A stretch of 64,000 nucleotides of DNA, from assembly GCA_964057225.1 (NCBI GenBank), contig OZ059894.1, forward strand, positions 3,472,001 to 3,536,000, written 5' to 3'. Each line of letters opens with the position of its first letter. Position 1 is the stretch's first letter. This DNA comes from Auanema rhodensis (taxonomy: Eukaryota > Nematoda > Chromadorea > Rhabditida > Rhabditidae). The notes beneath the pieces were generated by a model. That model was not told the DNA's origin. It did not search any database and saw only the letters and a program-made list of their open reading frames with translations. The translations under genes were made by a program, and so were the position numbers. Positions 1 through 11,773 of this stretch are shown one piece after another.

Positions 1-135
1 ACGTAAAAATTAGTTTTTTAGGGTGAAAATCGAGGATATAGGTGTGAACTTATATCAGTTGATATCTTGTTGCATTTTTAAGCTACCGCAAATCTGATAA
101 CACAGATCGACGCAGCTTAAAAATCCGCATCGAAT
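1..135 (+). repeat. Partial satellite B monomer left of the histone island
   Basis: This stretch aligns base for base with the second part of the 351-bp monomer that fills 11776-32508, from the ACGAAAAAATT segment through GGGTGAAAATCGAGG to CCGCATCGAAT. It has a few private changes, for example at the CTCGGTGC and CTAGCGC positions. Homology stops at 135, where the consensus would continue GCACTATAC but the H4 remnant begins. The same point of the monomer reappears at 11776. Confidence 0.93.
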
Positions 136-165
136 AAGGAAAACCTTGACAAGGAAAACCTTGAG
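136..165. repeat. 15-bp tandem duplication at the H4/satellite junction
   Basis: AAGGAAAACCTTGA followed by C (136-150) is repeated as the same 14 bases followed by G (151-165). The right copy is genuine H4 coding sequence (LKVFL on the minus strand) and the left copy is extra. Short templated duplications like this are typical of end-joining repair or replication slippage at a breakpoint. Confidence 0.85.
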
Positions 166-339
166 AACTCCACGAGTATTTTCATAGATGAGTCGAGAGA
201 TACGCTTTACTCCACCACGACGAGCAAGACGACGGATAGCAGGCTTGTTTATACCTTGGATGTTATCACGGAGAACCTTACGATGGCGTTTGGCTTCTCC
301 CTTTCCAAGACCTTTTCCTCCTTTAACACGTCCAGACAT
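136..339 (-). pseudogene. Truncated histone H4 pseudogene
   Basis: Reading leftward from the ATG at 339-337, the frame matches histone H4 from MSGR through the basic KRHRK segment, the first core helix and GVLKVFL, about codon 62. H4 normally has about 102 residues, so the rest of the histone fold (helix 2 onward) is missing. Against the near-invariant animal H4 there are five replacements: G4V, G14E, T30N, G48R and E53N (numbered without Met). That many is abnormal for so conserved a protein and points to relaxed constraint. A 15-bp tandem duplication (136-150 copies 151-165) adds VKVFL at the break, then the frame runs into satellite B and stops at 55-57. The 5' end and TATA region look intact, so a transcript could still be made, but no stem-loop lies downstream. 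The H4 identity is certain. Its status as a pseudogene is a strong inference. Confidence 0.93.
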
Positions 340-379
340 GCTGATCGAGCTGTGTGTTGAATAGTAACCCTAGCATTTA

Positions 380-391
380 CCTTATATACTA
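380..391 (-). promoter_or_regulatory. H4 TATA box
   Basis: On the minus strand the sequence reads CTAGTATATAAGG, a strong TATA box about 45 bases upstream of the H4 start codon. The first 11 bases, CTAGTATATAA, also occur at the H2B-like promoter at 2241-2251 on the other strand. This supports both as genuine histone core promoters from one locus. Confidence 0.8.
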
Positions 392-407
392 GTGCTGTAG
401 AGGTCAC

Positions 408-446
408 CGCGCAAAAACCCATTGTAATCGCCACCAAGCATATTGG
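408..446 (-). promoter_or_regulatory. H4 upstream elements: TTTGCGCG and CCAAT
   Basis: Upstream of the H4 TATA box the minus strand carries TTTGCGCG (408-415), an E2F-like core, and GCGCCAATA with a CCAAT box (442-446). Histone promoters commonly use CCAAT and E2F-type sites for S-phase expression. The 8-mer TTTGCGCG recurs at 2281-2288 in the H2B-like promoter. The motifs are seen directly; the binding factors are inferred. Confidence 0.5.
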
Positions 447-770
447 CGCTTAATTTTGCTGCTCAATTCTAAAAATGTATTTTTAAATTTCATATAAACG
501 ATAAGAATAACATAAACAACTGTTTATTTGCGAACAAACGTAGAATAGAAGCATGTGAGGCATTAGATATGATAACTGTTGTTGTTATCAACATGAAAGC
601 ATAATTAATGAAATTCATAAAAAAAAATGAAGATGGATATGGAATATCAAAGACAGGGATTCTCCTTTACATAACAACAAAACATATCATATCAATTAAC
701 ATTACATAGCAAAAAAAGACAAGACAGACACAGTATTATATTATAAATCATTATGAATACATCAAATTTA
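447..770. other. AT-rich spacer between H4 and H3
   Basis: This is unique, AT-rich sequence with several short A runs (for example near 620 and 710). It lies upstream of H4 and downstream of H3. I see no open frame of note, no RNA gene and no satellite homology. Confidence 0.7.
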
Positions 771-775
771 AGTGT

Positions 776-791
776 GGCCCTGAAGAGGGCC
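776..791 (-). terminator. Histone mRNA 3' stem-loop of H3
   Basis: On the minus strand this reads GGCCCTCTTCAGGGCC, a six-base-pair stem with a four-base loop. It is preceded by CCCAAC and followed by ACAC, which fits the family consensus for the element bound by stem-loop binding protein. It starts 26 bases after the H3 stop codon, the usual spacing. It implies 3' processing by the replication-dependent histone pathway rather than polyadenylation, and marks the neighbouring H3 as a canonical S-phase histone. I could not pick out a convincing downstream purine-rich (U7-pairing) element. Confidence 0.95.
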
Positions 792-817
792 GTTGGGTTA
801 TGTAACGTTTCAAGTGC

Positions 818-1704
<887 letters not shown>

Positions 1705-1837
1705 ATTATTGAACACGCCAGTTTGTTATTATATTTATTTTTATATTATTTTATATTATATTTGTTTATAAATATTAGGTCCTGCATGGAAATTCCTTTT
1801 GTTCACTAAAAAACACGGTACGCAATTCGGGCAACAC
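1705..1837. repeat. 133-bp direct repeat, copy 1
   Basis: The segment from ATTATTGAACACGCC to TTCGGGCAACAC is repeated 215 bases downstream at 1920-2052 with one difference that I can see (AATATTAGG against AGTATTAGG). It holds a TTTATATTA-rich core and a less biased right half. On the minus strand the right half is open up to TAA at 1775-1777 and reads like protein (VLPELRTVFF, then SEQKEFPCRT). It could be the end of an unrecognised gene or mobile element. I cannot assign it. Confidence 0.85.
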
Positions 1838-1919
1838 ATTGTCTGGAATAATGTTGAAGCTCCAGTTAATTTATGCAATTAAGTTATTTTGTTAAAAGTT
1901 AGCTTTACTTTCGTAATTC

Positions 1920-2052
1920 ATTATTGAACACGCCAGTTTGTTATTATATTTATTTTTATATTATTTTATATTATATTTGTTTATAAGTATTAGGTCCTGC
2001 ATGGAAATTCCTTTTGTTCACTAAAAAACACGGTACGCAATTCGGGCAACAC
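1920..2052. repeat. 133-bp direct repeat, copy 2
   Basis: Second copy of the segment at 1705-1837, same orientation, offset 215. It ends abruptly at GGGCAACAC where a 15-base T run begins, whereas copy 1 continues into ATTGTCTGG. The intervening 82 bases (1838-1919) are not repeated in the window, so this could be a tandem 215-bp duplication whose second copy is cut short. Confidence 0.85.
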
Positions 2053-2067
2053 TTTTTTTTTTTTTTT
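2053..2067. repeat. Homopolymer T tract
   Basis: Fifteen T residues directly abut the end of the second 133-bp copy, followed by ACTTTTTTATTTG and further T runs to about 2108. Read from the minus strand it is a poly(A) joined to GTGTTGCCCG. That could be a retroposition tail or simply slippage-prone sequence. Confidence 0.7.
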
Positions 2068-2240
2068 ACTTTTTTATTTGGATGTGACATTACTTCCTTT
2101 TTTTTATTTGTGATTTTTCGATCATCTATATTTTAGTTATTATTATTTAAATATACACAATGTATATTTAAAACACTTTTGTAGCATCTTGTTATTATGA
2201 TCATGCTCAAATGAGTTGTTGCAGGTTGACCTCCCTGGTC

Positions 2241-2252
2241 CTAGTATATAAT
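2241..2252 (+). promoter_or_regulatory. H2B-like TATA box in the first monomer
   Basis: CTAGTATATAAT lies about 106 bases upstream of the ATG at 2357 and shares CTAGTATATAA with the H4 promoter on the opposite strand. TTTGCGCG (2281-2288) is also common to both promoters. No other satellite A monomer has this TATA box. The ones that follow have only TTCTTATAGTAAAGC nearby, a poor TATA match. Confidence 0.7.
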
Positions 2253-2356
2253 GAAGAAAATTCTTCACTTCATCTCCTGGTTTGCGCGCTAACTAACATA
2301 CAGGTCAGCAAAGGGAGTGGCACAATAACAGTTCATTCGTCAGCGTAAGAATAACC

Positions 2357-2443
2357 ATGCCACCCAAGACATCCGCCAAGGGAGCTGAAGAAACGGAGAG
2401 AAGAAGAAGAGAAATTCCTGAAAGTAAGTTTTTAAGTTTTTAA
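2357..2443 (+). pseudogene. Histone H2B 5' fragment (N-terminal tail only)
   Basis: From the ATG at 2357 the frame starts MPPKTSAKGAEE, matching the start of histone H2B (MPPK..S.K.A type) and its lysine/arginine-rich tail. It then reads RRRREIPES and meets TAA at 2441-2443. Compared with later monomers one base is missing in the GAAACGGAGAG stretch, so the register is shifted. Around 2411-2425, GAAATTCCTGAAAGT resembles the approach to the R-x-E-S-Y start of the histone fold with a disturbed frame. Nothing of the fold itself (YKVLKQVHP and on) is present here or elsewhere in the window. Homology ends at AAAGTAAGT, which is also a consensus splice donor. The assignment rests on a short tail plus a histone-like promoter next to H3 and H4. 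I am fairly, not fully, sure of it. Confidence 0.7.
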
Positions 2444-2647
2444 TGTTTAAATAATTCAAATAATTTCGAGTTGAATCAAATGTGTTTATCTATATTTTAG
2501 TTATTATTATTTAAATAAACACAATTCTTATAGTAAAGCTTCTAACCAGAGTTGGGAGAATGGGGGCGTGGTTTGCGCGCTAACTAACATATAGGTCAGC
2601 AAAGGAAGTTGTACAATAACAGTTGATTCGTCAGCGTAGGAATAACC

Positions 2648-5600
2648 ATGCCACCCAAGCCATCCGCCAAGGGAGCTGAAGACAAAGGAGAGAAGAAGAA
2701 GAGAAATTCCTGAAAGTAAGTTTTTAATGTTTAAATAATTCAAATAATTTCAAGTTGAATCAAATGTCTTTATCTATATTTTAGTTATTATTATTTAAAT
2801 ATACACAATTCTTATAGTAAAGCTTCTAACCAGAGTTGGGAGAATGGGGGCGTGGTTTGCGTGCTAACTAACATATAGGTCAGCAAAGGGAATTGTACAA
2901 TAACAGTTGATACGTCAGCGTAGGAATAACCATGCCATCCAAGCCATCCGCCAAGGGAGCTGAAAAAGAGAAATTCCAGAAAGTAAGTTTATATCAATAG
3001 TTTTCATGTAAAACAGCCTTTTATGAGGAAATTTAAAGTTTTTAATGTTTAAATAATTCAAATAATTTCAAGTTGAATCAAATGTCTTTATCTATATTTT
3101 AGTATATTATTATTTAAATATACACAATTCTTATAGTAAAGCTTCTAACCAGAGTTGGGAGAATGGGGGCGTGGTTTTCGCACTAACTAACATATAGGTC
3201 AGCAAAGGGAGTTGTACAATAACAGTTGATTCGTCAGCGTAGGAATAACCATGCCACCCAAGCCATCCGCCAAGGGAGCTGAAGAGAAAGGAGAGAAGAA
3301 GAAGAGAAATTCCTGAAAGTAAGTTTTTAAGTTTTTAATGTTTAAATAATTCAAATAATTTCAAGTTGAATCAAATGTCTGTATCTATATTTTAGTTATT
3401 ATTATTTAAATATACACAATTCTTATAGTAAAGCTTCTAACCAGAGTTGGGAGAATGGAAGCGTGGTTTGCGTGCTAACTAACATATAGGTCAGCAAAGG
3501 GAGTTGTACAATAACAGTTGATACGTCAGCGTAGGAATAACCATGCCACCCAAGCCATCCGCCAAGGGAGCTGAAGAAGAGAAATTCCAGAAAGTAAGTT
3601 TATATCAATAGTTTTCATGTAAAACAGCCTTTTATGAGGAAATTTAAAGTTTTTAATTTTTAAATAATTCAAATAATTTCAAGTTGAATCAAATGTCTTT
3701 ATGTATATTTTAGTATATTATTATTCAAGTATACACAATTCTTATAGTAAAGCTTCTAACCAGAGTTGGGAGAATGGGGGCGTGGTTTGCGCGCTAACTA
3801 TCATATAGGTCAGCAAAGGGAGTTGTACAATAACAGTTGATTCGTCAGCGTAGGAATAACCATGCCACCCAAGCCATCCGCCAAGGGAGCTGAAGAAGAG
3901 AAATTCCAGAAAGTAAGTTTATATCAATAGTTTTCATGTAAAACAGCCTTTTATGAGGAAATTTAAAGTTTTTAATGTTTAAATAATTCAAATAATTTCA
4001 AGTTGAATCAAATGTCTTTATCTATATTTTAGTATATTATTATTTAAATATACACAATTCTTATAGTAAAGCTTCTAACCAGAGTTGGGAGAATGGGGGC
4101 GTGGTTTTCGCACTAACTAACATATAGGTCAGCAAAGGGAGTTGTACAATAACAGTTGATTCGTCAGCGTAGGAATAACCATGCCACCCAAGCCATCCGC
4201 CAAGGGAGCTGAAGAGAAAGGAGAGAAGAAGAAGAGAAATTCCTGAAAGTAAGTTTTTAAGTTTTTAATGTTTAAATAATTCAAATAATTTCAAGTTGAA
4301 TCAAATGTCTGTATCTATATTTTAGTTATTATTATTTAAATATACACAATTCTTATAGTAAAGCTTCTAACCAGAGTTGGGAGAATGGAAGCGTGGTTTG
4401 CGTGCTAACTAACATATAGGTCAGCAAAGGGAGTTGTACAATAACAGTTGATACGTCAGCGTAGGAATAACCATGCCACCCAAGCCATCCGCCAAGGGAG
4501 CTGAAGAAGAGAAATTCCAGAAAGTAAGTTTATATCAATAGTTTTCATGTAAAACAGCCTTTTATGAGGAAATTTAAAGTTTTTAATTTTTAAATAATTC
4601 AAATAATTTCAAGTTGAATCAAATGTCTTTATGTATATTTTAGTACATTATTATTCAAGTATACACAATTCTTATAGTAAAGCTTCTAACCAGAGTTGGG
4701 AGAATGGGGGCGTGGTTTGCGCGCTAACTAACGTATAGGTCAGCAAAGGGAGTTGTACAATAACAGTTGATTCGTCAGCGTAGGAATAACCATGCCACCC
4801 AAGCCATCCGCCAAGGGAGCTGAAGAGAAAGGAGAGAAGAAGAAGAGAAATTTCTGAAAGTGAGTTTTCAAGTTTTTAATGTTTAAATAATTCAAATAAT
4901 TTCAAGTTGAATCAAATGTCTTTATCTATATTTTAGTTATTATTATTCAAATATACACAATTCTTATAGTAAAGCTTCTAACCAGAGTTGGGAGAATGGG
5001 GGCGTGGTTTGCGCGCTAACTATCATATAGGTCAGCAAAGGGAGTTGTACAATAACAGTTGATTCGTCAGCGTAGGAATAACCATGCCACCCAAGCCATC
5101 CGCCAAGGGAGCTGAAAAAGAGAAATTCCAGAAAGTAAGTTTATATCAATAGTTTTCATGTAAAACAGCCTTTTATGAGGAAATTTAAAGTTTTTAATGT
5201 TTAAATAATTCAAATAATTTCAAGTTGAATCAAATGTCTTTATCTATATTTTAGTATATTATTATTTAAATATACACAATTCTTATAGTAAAGCTTCTAA
5301 CCAGAGTTGGGAGAATGGGGGCGTGGTTTTCGCACTAACTAACATATAGGTCAGCAAAGGGAGTTGTACAATAACAGTTGATTCGTCAGCGTAGGAATAA
5401 CCATGCCACCCAAGCCATCCGCCAAGGGAGCTGAAGAGAAAGGAGAGAAGAAGAAGAGAAATTCCTGAAAGTAAGTTTTTAAGTTTTTAATGTTTAAATA
5501 ATTCAAATAATTTCAAGTTGAATCAAATGTCTGTATCTATATTTTAGTTATTATTATTTAAATATACACAATTCTTATAGTAAAGCTTCTAACCAGAGTT

Positions 5601-8600
5601 GGGAGAATGGAAGCGTGGTTTGCGTGCTAACTAACATATAGGTCAGCAAAGGGAGTTGTACAATAACAGTTGATACGTCAGCGTAGGAATAACCATGCCA
5701 CCCAAGCCATCCGCCAAGGGAGCTGAAGAAGAGAAATTCCAGAAAGTAAGTTTATATCAATAGTTTTCATGTAAAACAGCCTTTTATGAGGAAATTTAAA
5801 GTTTTTAATTTTTAAATAATTCAAATAATTTCAAGTTGAATCAAATGTCTTTATGTATATTTTAGTATATTATTATTCAAGTATACACAATTCTTATAGT
5901 AAAGCTTCTAACCAGAGTTGGGAGAATGGGGGCGTGGTTTGCGCGCTAACTATCATATAGGTCAGCAAAGGGAGTTGTACAATAACAGTTGATTCGTCAG
6001 CGTAGGAATAACCATGCCACCCAAGCCATCCGCCAAGGGAGCTGAAGAAGAGAAATTCCAGAAAGTAAGTTTATATCAATAGTTTTCATGTAAAACAGCC
6101 TTTTATGAGGAAATTTAAAGTTTTTAATGTTTAAATAATTCAAATAATTTCAAGTTGAATCAAATGTCTTTATCTATATTTTAGTATATTATTATTTAAA
6201 TATACACAATTCTTATAGTAAAGCTTCTAACCAGAGTTGGGAGAATGGGGGCGTGGTTTTCGCACTAACTAACATATAGGTCAGCAAAGGGAGTTGTACA
6301 ATAACAGTTGATTCGTCAGCGTAGGAATAACCATGCCACCCAAGCCATCCGCCAAGGGAGCTGAAGAGAAAGGAGAGAAGAAGAAGAGAAATTCCTGAAA
6401 GTAAGTTTTTAAGTTTTTAATGTTTAAATAATTCAAATAATTTCAAGTTGAATCAAATGTCTGTATCTATATTTTAGTTATTATTATTTAAATATACACA
6501 ATTCTTATAGTAAAGCTTCTAACCAGAGTTGGGAGAATGGAAGCGTGGTTTGCGTGCTAACTAACATATAGGTCAGCAAAGGGAGTTGTACAATAACAGT
6601 TGATACGTCAGCGTAGGAATAACCATGCCACCCAAGCCATCCGCCAAGGGAGCTGAAGAAGAGAAATTCCAGAAAGTAAGTTTATATCAATAGTTTTCAT
6701 GTAAAACAGCCTTTTATGAGGAAATTTAAAGTTTTTAATTTTTAAATAATTCAAATAATTTCAAGTTGAATCAAATGTCTTTATGTATATTTTAGTATAT
6801 TATTATTCAAGTATACACAATTCTTATAGTAAAGCTTCTAACCAGAGTTGGGAGAATGGGGGCGTGGTTTGCGCGCTAACTAACGTATAGGTCAGCAAAG
6901 GGAGTTGTACAATAACAGTTGATTCGTCAGCGTAGGAATAACCATGCCACCCAAGCCATCCGCCAAGGGAGCTGAAGAGAAAGGAGAGAAGAAGAAGAGA
7001 AATTCCTGAAAGTGAGTTTTCAAGTTTTTAATGTTTAAATAATTCAAATAATTTCAAGTTGAATCAAATGTCTTTATCTATATTTTAGTTATTATTATTC
7101 AAATATACACAATTCTTATAGTAAAGCTTCTAACCAGAGTTGGGAGAATGGGGGCGTGGTTTGCGCGCTAACTAACGTATAGGTCAGCAAAGGGAGTTGT
7201 ACAATAACAGTTGATTCGTCAGCGTAGGAATAACCATGCCACCCAAGCCATCCGCCAAGGGAGCTGAAGAGAAAGGAGAGAAGAAGAAGAGAAATTCCTG
7301 AAAGTGAGTTTTCAAGTTTTTAATGTTTAAATAATTCAAATAATTTCAAGTTGAATCAAATGTCTTTATCTATATTTTAGTATATTATTATTTAAATATA
7401 CACAATTCTTATAGTAAAGCTTCTAACCAGAGTTGGGAGAATGGGGGCGTGGTTTTCGCACTAACTAACATATAGGTCAGCAAAGGGAGTTGTACAATAA
7501 CAGTTGATTCGTCAGCGTAGGAATAACCATGCCACCCAAGCCATCCGCCAAGGGAGCTGAAGAGAAAGGAGAGAAGAAGAAGAGAAATTCCTGAAAGTAA
7601 GTTTTTAAGTTTTTAATGTTTAAATAATTCAAATAATTTCAAGTTGAATCAAATGTCTGTATCTATATTTTAGTTATTATTATTTAAATATACACAATTC
7701 TTATAGTAAAGCTTCTAACCAGAGTTGGGAGAATGGAAGCGTGGTTTGCGTGCTAACTAACATATAGGTCAGCAAAGGGAGTTGTACAATAACAGTTGAT
7801 ACGTCAGCGTAGGAATAACCATGCCACCCAAGCCATCCGCCAAGGGAGCTGAAGAAGAGAAATTCCAGAAAGTAAGTATATATCAATAGTTTTCATGTAA
7901 AACAGCCTTTTATGAGGAAATTTAAAGTTTTTAATTTTTAAATAATTCAAATAATTTCAAGTTGAATCAAATGTCTTTATGTATATTTTAGTATATTATT
8001 ATTCAAGTATACACAATTCTTATAGTAAAGCTTCTAACCAGAGTTGGGAGAATGGGGGCGTGGTTTGCGCGCTAACTATCATATAGGTCAGCAAAGGGAG
8101 TTGTACAATAACAGTTGATTCGTCAGCGTAGGAATAACCATGCCACCCAAGCCATCCGCCAAGGGAGCTGAAGAAGAGAAATTCCAGAAAGTAAGTTTAT
8201 ATCAATAGTTTTCATGTAAAACAGCCTTTTATGAGGAAATTTAAAGTTTTTAATGTTTAAATAATTCAAATAATTTCAAGTTGAATCAAATGTCTTTATC
8301 TATATTTTAGTATATTATTATTTAAATATACACAATTCTTATAGTAAAGCTTCTAACCAGAGTTGGGAGAATGGGGGCGTGGTTTTCGCACTAACTAACA
8401 TATAGGTCAGCAAAGGGAGTTGTACAATAACAGTTGATTCGTCAGCGTAGGAATAACCATGCCACCCAAGCCATCCGCCAAGGGAGCTGAAGAGAAAGGA
8501 GAGAAGAAGAAGAGAAATTCCTGAAAGTAAGTTTTTAAGTTTTTAATGTTTAAATAATTCAAATAATTTCAAGTTGAATCAAATGTCTGTATCTATATTT

Positions 8601-11566
8601 TAGTTATTATTATTTAAATATACACAATTCTTATAGTAAAGCTTCTAACCAGAGTTGGGAGAATGGAAGCGTGGTTTGCGTGCTAACTAACATATAGGTC
8701 AGCAAAGGGAGTTGTACAATAACAGTTGATACGTCAGCGTAGGAATAACCATGCCACCCAAGCCATCCGCCAAGGGAGCTGAAGAAGAGAAATTCCAGAA
8801 AGTAAGTTTATATCAATAGTTTTCATGTAAAACAGCCTTTTATGAGGAAATTTAAAGTTTTTAATGTTTAAATAATTCAAATAATTTCAAGTTGAATCAA
8901 ATGTCTTTATCTATATTTTAGTATATTATTATTTAAATATACACAATTCTTATAGTAAAGCTTCTAACCAGAGTTGGGAGAATGGGGGCGTGGTTTTCGC
9001 ACTAACTAACATATAGGTCAGCAAAGGGAGTTGTACAATAACAGTTGATTCGTCAGCGTAGGAATAACCATGCCACCCAAGCCATCCGCCAAGGGAGCTG
9101 AAGAGAAAGGAGAGAAGAAGAAGAGAAATTCCTGAAAGTAAGTTTTTAAGTTTTTAATGTTTAAATAATTCAAATAATTTCAAGTTGAATCAAATGTCTG
9201 TATCTATATTTTAGTTATTATTATTTAAATATACACAATTCTTATAGTAAAGCTTCTAACCAGAGTTGGGAGAATGGAAGCGTGGTTTGCGTGCTAACTA
9301 ACATATAGGTCAGCAAAGGGAGTTGTACAATAACAGTTGATACGTCAGCGTAGGAATAACCATGCCACCCAAGCCATCCGCCAAGGGAGCTGAAGAAGAG
9401 AAATTCCAGAAAGTAAGTTTATATCAATAGTTTTCATGTAAAACAGCCTTTTATGAGGAAATTTAAAGTTTTTAATTTTTAAATAATTCAAATAATTTCA
9501 AGTTGAATCAAATGTCTTTATGTATATTTTAGTATATTATTATTCAAGTATACACAATTCTTATAGTAAAGCTTCTAACCAGAGTTGGGAGAATGGGGGC
9601 GTGGTTTGCGCGCTAACTAACGTATAGGTCAGCAAAGGGAGTTGTACAATAACAGTTGATTCGTCAGCGTAGGAATAACCATGCCACCCAAGCCATCCGC
9701 CAAGGGAGCTGAAGAGAAAGGAGAGAAGAAGAAGAGAAATTCCTGAAAGTGAGTTTTCAAGTTTTTAATGTTTAAATAATTCAAATAATTTCAAGTTGAA
9801 TCAAATGTCTTTATCTATATTTTAGTTATTATTATTCAAATATACACAATTCTTATAGTAAAGCTTCTAACCAGAGTTGGGAGAATGGGGGCGTGGTTTG
9901 CGCGCTAACTATCATTTAGGTCAGCAAAGGGAGTTGTACAATAACAGTTGATTCGTCAGCGTAGGAATAACCATGCCACCCAAGCCATCCGCCAAGGGAG
10001 CTGAAGAGAAAGGAGAGAAGAAGAAGAGAAATTCCTGAAAGTGAGTTTTCAAGTTTTTAATGTTTAAATAATTCAAATAATTTCAAGTTGAATCAAATGT
10101 CTTTATCTATATTTTAGTTATTATTATTCAAATATACACAATTCTTATAGTAAAGCTTCTAACCAGAGTTGGGAGAATGGGGGCGTGGTTTGCGCGCTAA
10201 CTATCATATAGGTCAGCAAAGGGAGTTGTACAATAACAGTTGATTCGTCAGCGTAGGAATAACCATGCCACCCAAGCCATCCGCCAAGGGAGCTGAAGAA
10301 GAGAAATTCCAGAAAGTAAGTTTATATCAATAGTTTTCATGTAAAACAGCCTTTTATGAGGAAATTTAAAGTTTTTAATGTTTAAATAATTCAAATAATT
10401 TCAAGTTGAATCAAATGTCTTTATCTATATTTTAGTATATTATTATTTAAATATACACAATTCTTATAGTAAAGCTTCTAACCAGAGTTGGGAGAATGGG
10501 GGCGTGGTTTTCGCACTAACTAACATATAGGTCAGCAAAGGGAGTTGTACAATAACAGTTGATTCGTCAGCGTAGGAATAACCATGCCACCCAAGCCATC
10601 CGCCAAGGGAGCTGAAGAGAAAGGAGAGAAGAAGAAGAGAAATTCCTGAAAGTAAGTTTTTAAGTTTTTAATGTTTAAATAATTCAAATAATTTCAAGTT
10701 GAATCAAATGTCTGTATCTATATTTTAGTTATTATTATTTAAATATACACAATTCTTATAGTAAAGCTTCTAACCAGAGTTGGGAGAATGGAAGCGTGGT
10801 TTGCGTGCTAACTAACATATAGGTCAGCAAAGGGAGTTGTACAATAACAGTTGATTCGTCAGCGTAGGAATAACCATGCCACCCAAGCCATCCGCCAAGG
10901 GAGCTGAAGAAGAGAAATTCCAGAAAGTAAGTTTATATCAATAGTTTTCATGTAAAACAGCCTTTTATGAGGAAATTTAAAGTTTTTAACTTTTAAATAA
11001 TTCAAATAATTTCAAGTTGAATCAAATGTCTTTATGTATATTTTAGTATATTATTATTCAAGTATACACAATTCTTATAGTAAAGCTTCTAACCAGAGTT
11101 GGGAGAATGGGGGCGTGGTTTGCGCGCTAACTAACGTATAGGTCAGCAAAGGGAGTTGTACAATAACAGTTGATTCGTCAGCGTAGGAATAACCATGCCA
11201 CCCAAGCCATCCGCCAAGGGAGCTGAAGAGAAAGGAGAGAAGAAGAAGAGAAATTCCTGAAAGTGAGTTTTCAAGTTTTTAATGTTTAAATAATTCAAAT
11301 AATTTCAAGTTGAATCAAATGTCTTTATCTATATTTTAGTTATTATTATTCAAATATACACAATTCTTATAGTAAAGCTTCTAACCAGAGTTGGGAGAAT
11401 GGGGGCGTGGTTTGCGCGCTAACTATCATATAGGTCAGCAAAGGGAGTTGTACAATAACAGTTGATTCGTCAGCGTAGGAATAACCATGCCACCCAAGCC
11501 ATCCGCCAAGGGAGCTGAAGAAAAGGAGAGAAGAAGAAGAGAAATTCCTGAAAGTAAGTTTTTAAG
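2648..11566 (+). pseudogene. Thirty amplified H2B N-terminal fragments
   Basis: Every monomer after the first retains the start codon and reads MPPKPSAKGAE or, at 2932, MPSKPSAKGAE. In short monomers the tail continues EKGEKKKRNS and stops at a TGA inside TTCCTGAAAG. In long monomers a 17-bp deletion removes most of the lysine run, giving EEKFQKVSLYQ and then TAG. All copies keep a consensus donor-like AAAGTAAGT or AAAGTGAGT just after. None has any histone fold. They are best described as fragments rather than genes. Whether any micro-ORF is translated cannot be told from sequence. Confidence 0.75.
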
Positions 11567-11665
11567 TTTTTAATGTTTAAATAATTCAAATAATTTCAAG
11601 TTGATTCAAATGTCTTTATCTATATCTTAGTTATTATTATTTAAATATACATAATTTTTGTAGTA

Positions 11666-11773
11666 AAGCTTCTAACCAGAGTTGGGAGAATGGGTAAGGA
11701 TAAGCTTCTAACCAGAGTTGGGAGAATGGGTAAGGATAAGCTTCTAACCAGAGTTGGGAGAATGGGGGAGTGG
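11666..11773 (+). repeat. 36-bp triplication at the right end of satellite A
   Basis: AAGCTTCTAACCAGAGTTGG followed by GAGAATGGG and a TAAGGAT linker starts at 11666, 11702 and 11738, a 36-bp period. The third copy runs on as GGGGGAGTGGTTT, the normal monomer continuation, up to the satellite B junction. This is a local expansion of the monomer's promoter-side segment, unique to the array end. Confidence 0.9.

Larger units (their letters stand above)
2127..2490 (+). repeat. First satellite A monomer, the probable progenitor unit
   Basis: The unit is counted from TATATTTTAG (2127-2136) to the next copy of that string at 2491, 364 bp. Both ends match later satellite A monomers: TTAGTTATTATTATTTAAAT on the left, and the H2B-like start codon region and following spacer on the right. 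The segment from about 2160 to 2280 is unique. It contains a histone-type TATA box, and in all later monomers it is replaced by a shorter segment with AAGCTTCTAACCAGAGTTGG. The simplest reading is that this is the original H2B 5' region from which the array grew. Confidence 0.75.

Noticed and set aside
249-437. Minus-strand frame over the H4 promoter
   Set aside because: It overlaps the H4 start in another frame and is composed of promoter sequence.
2528-2743. Minus-strand frame with hydrophobic, membrane-like residues; also at 7701-7886
   Set aside because: It is antisense to satellite A monomers and is interrupted in most copies.
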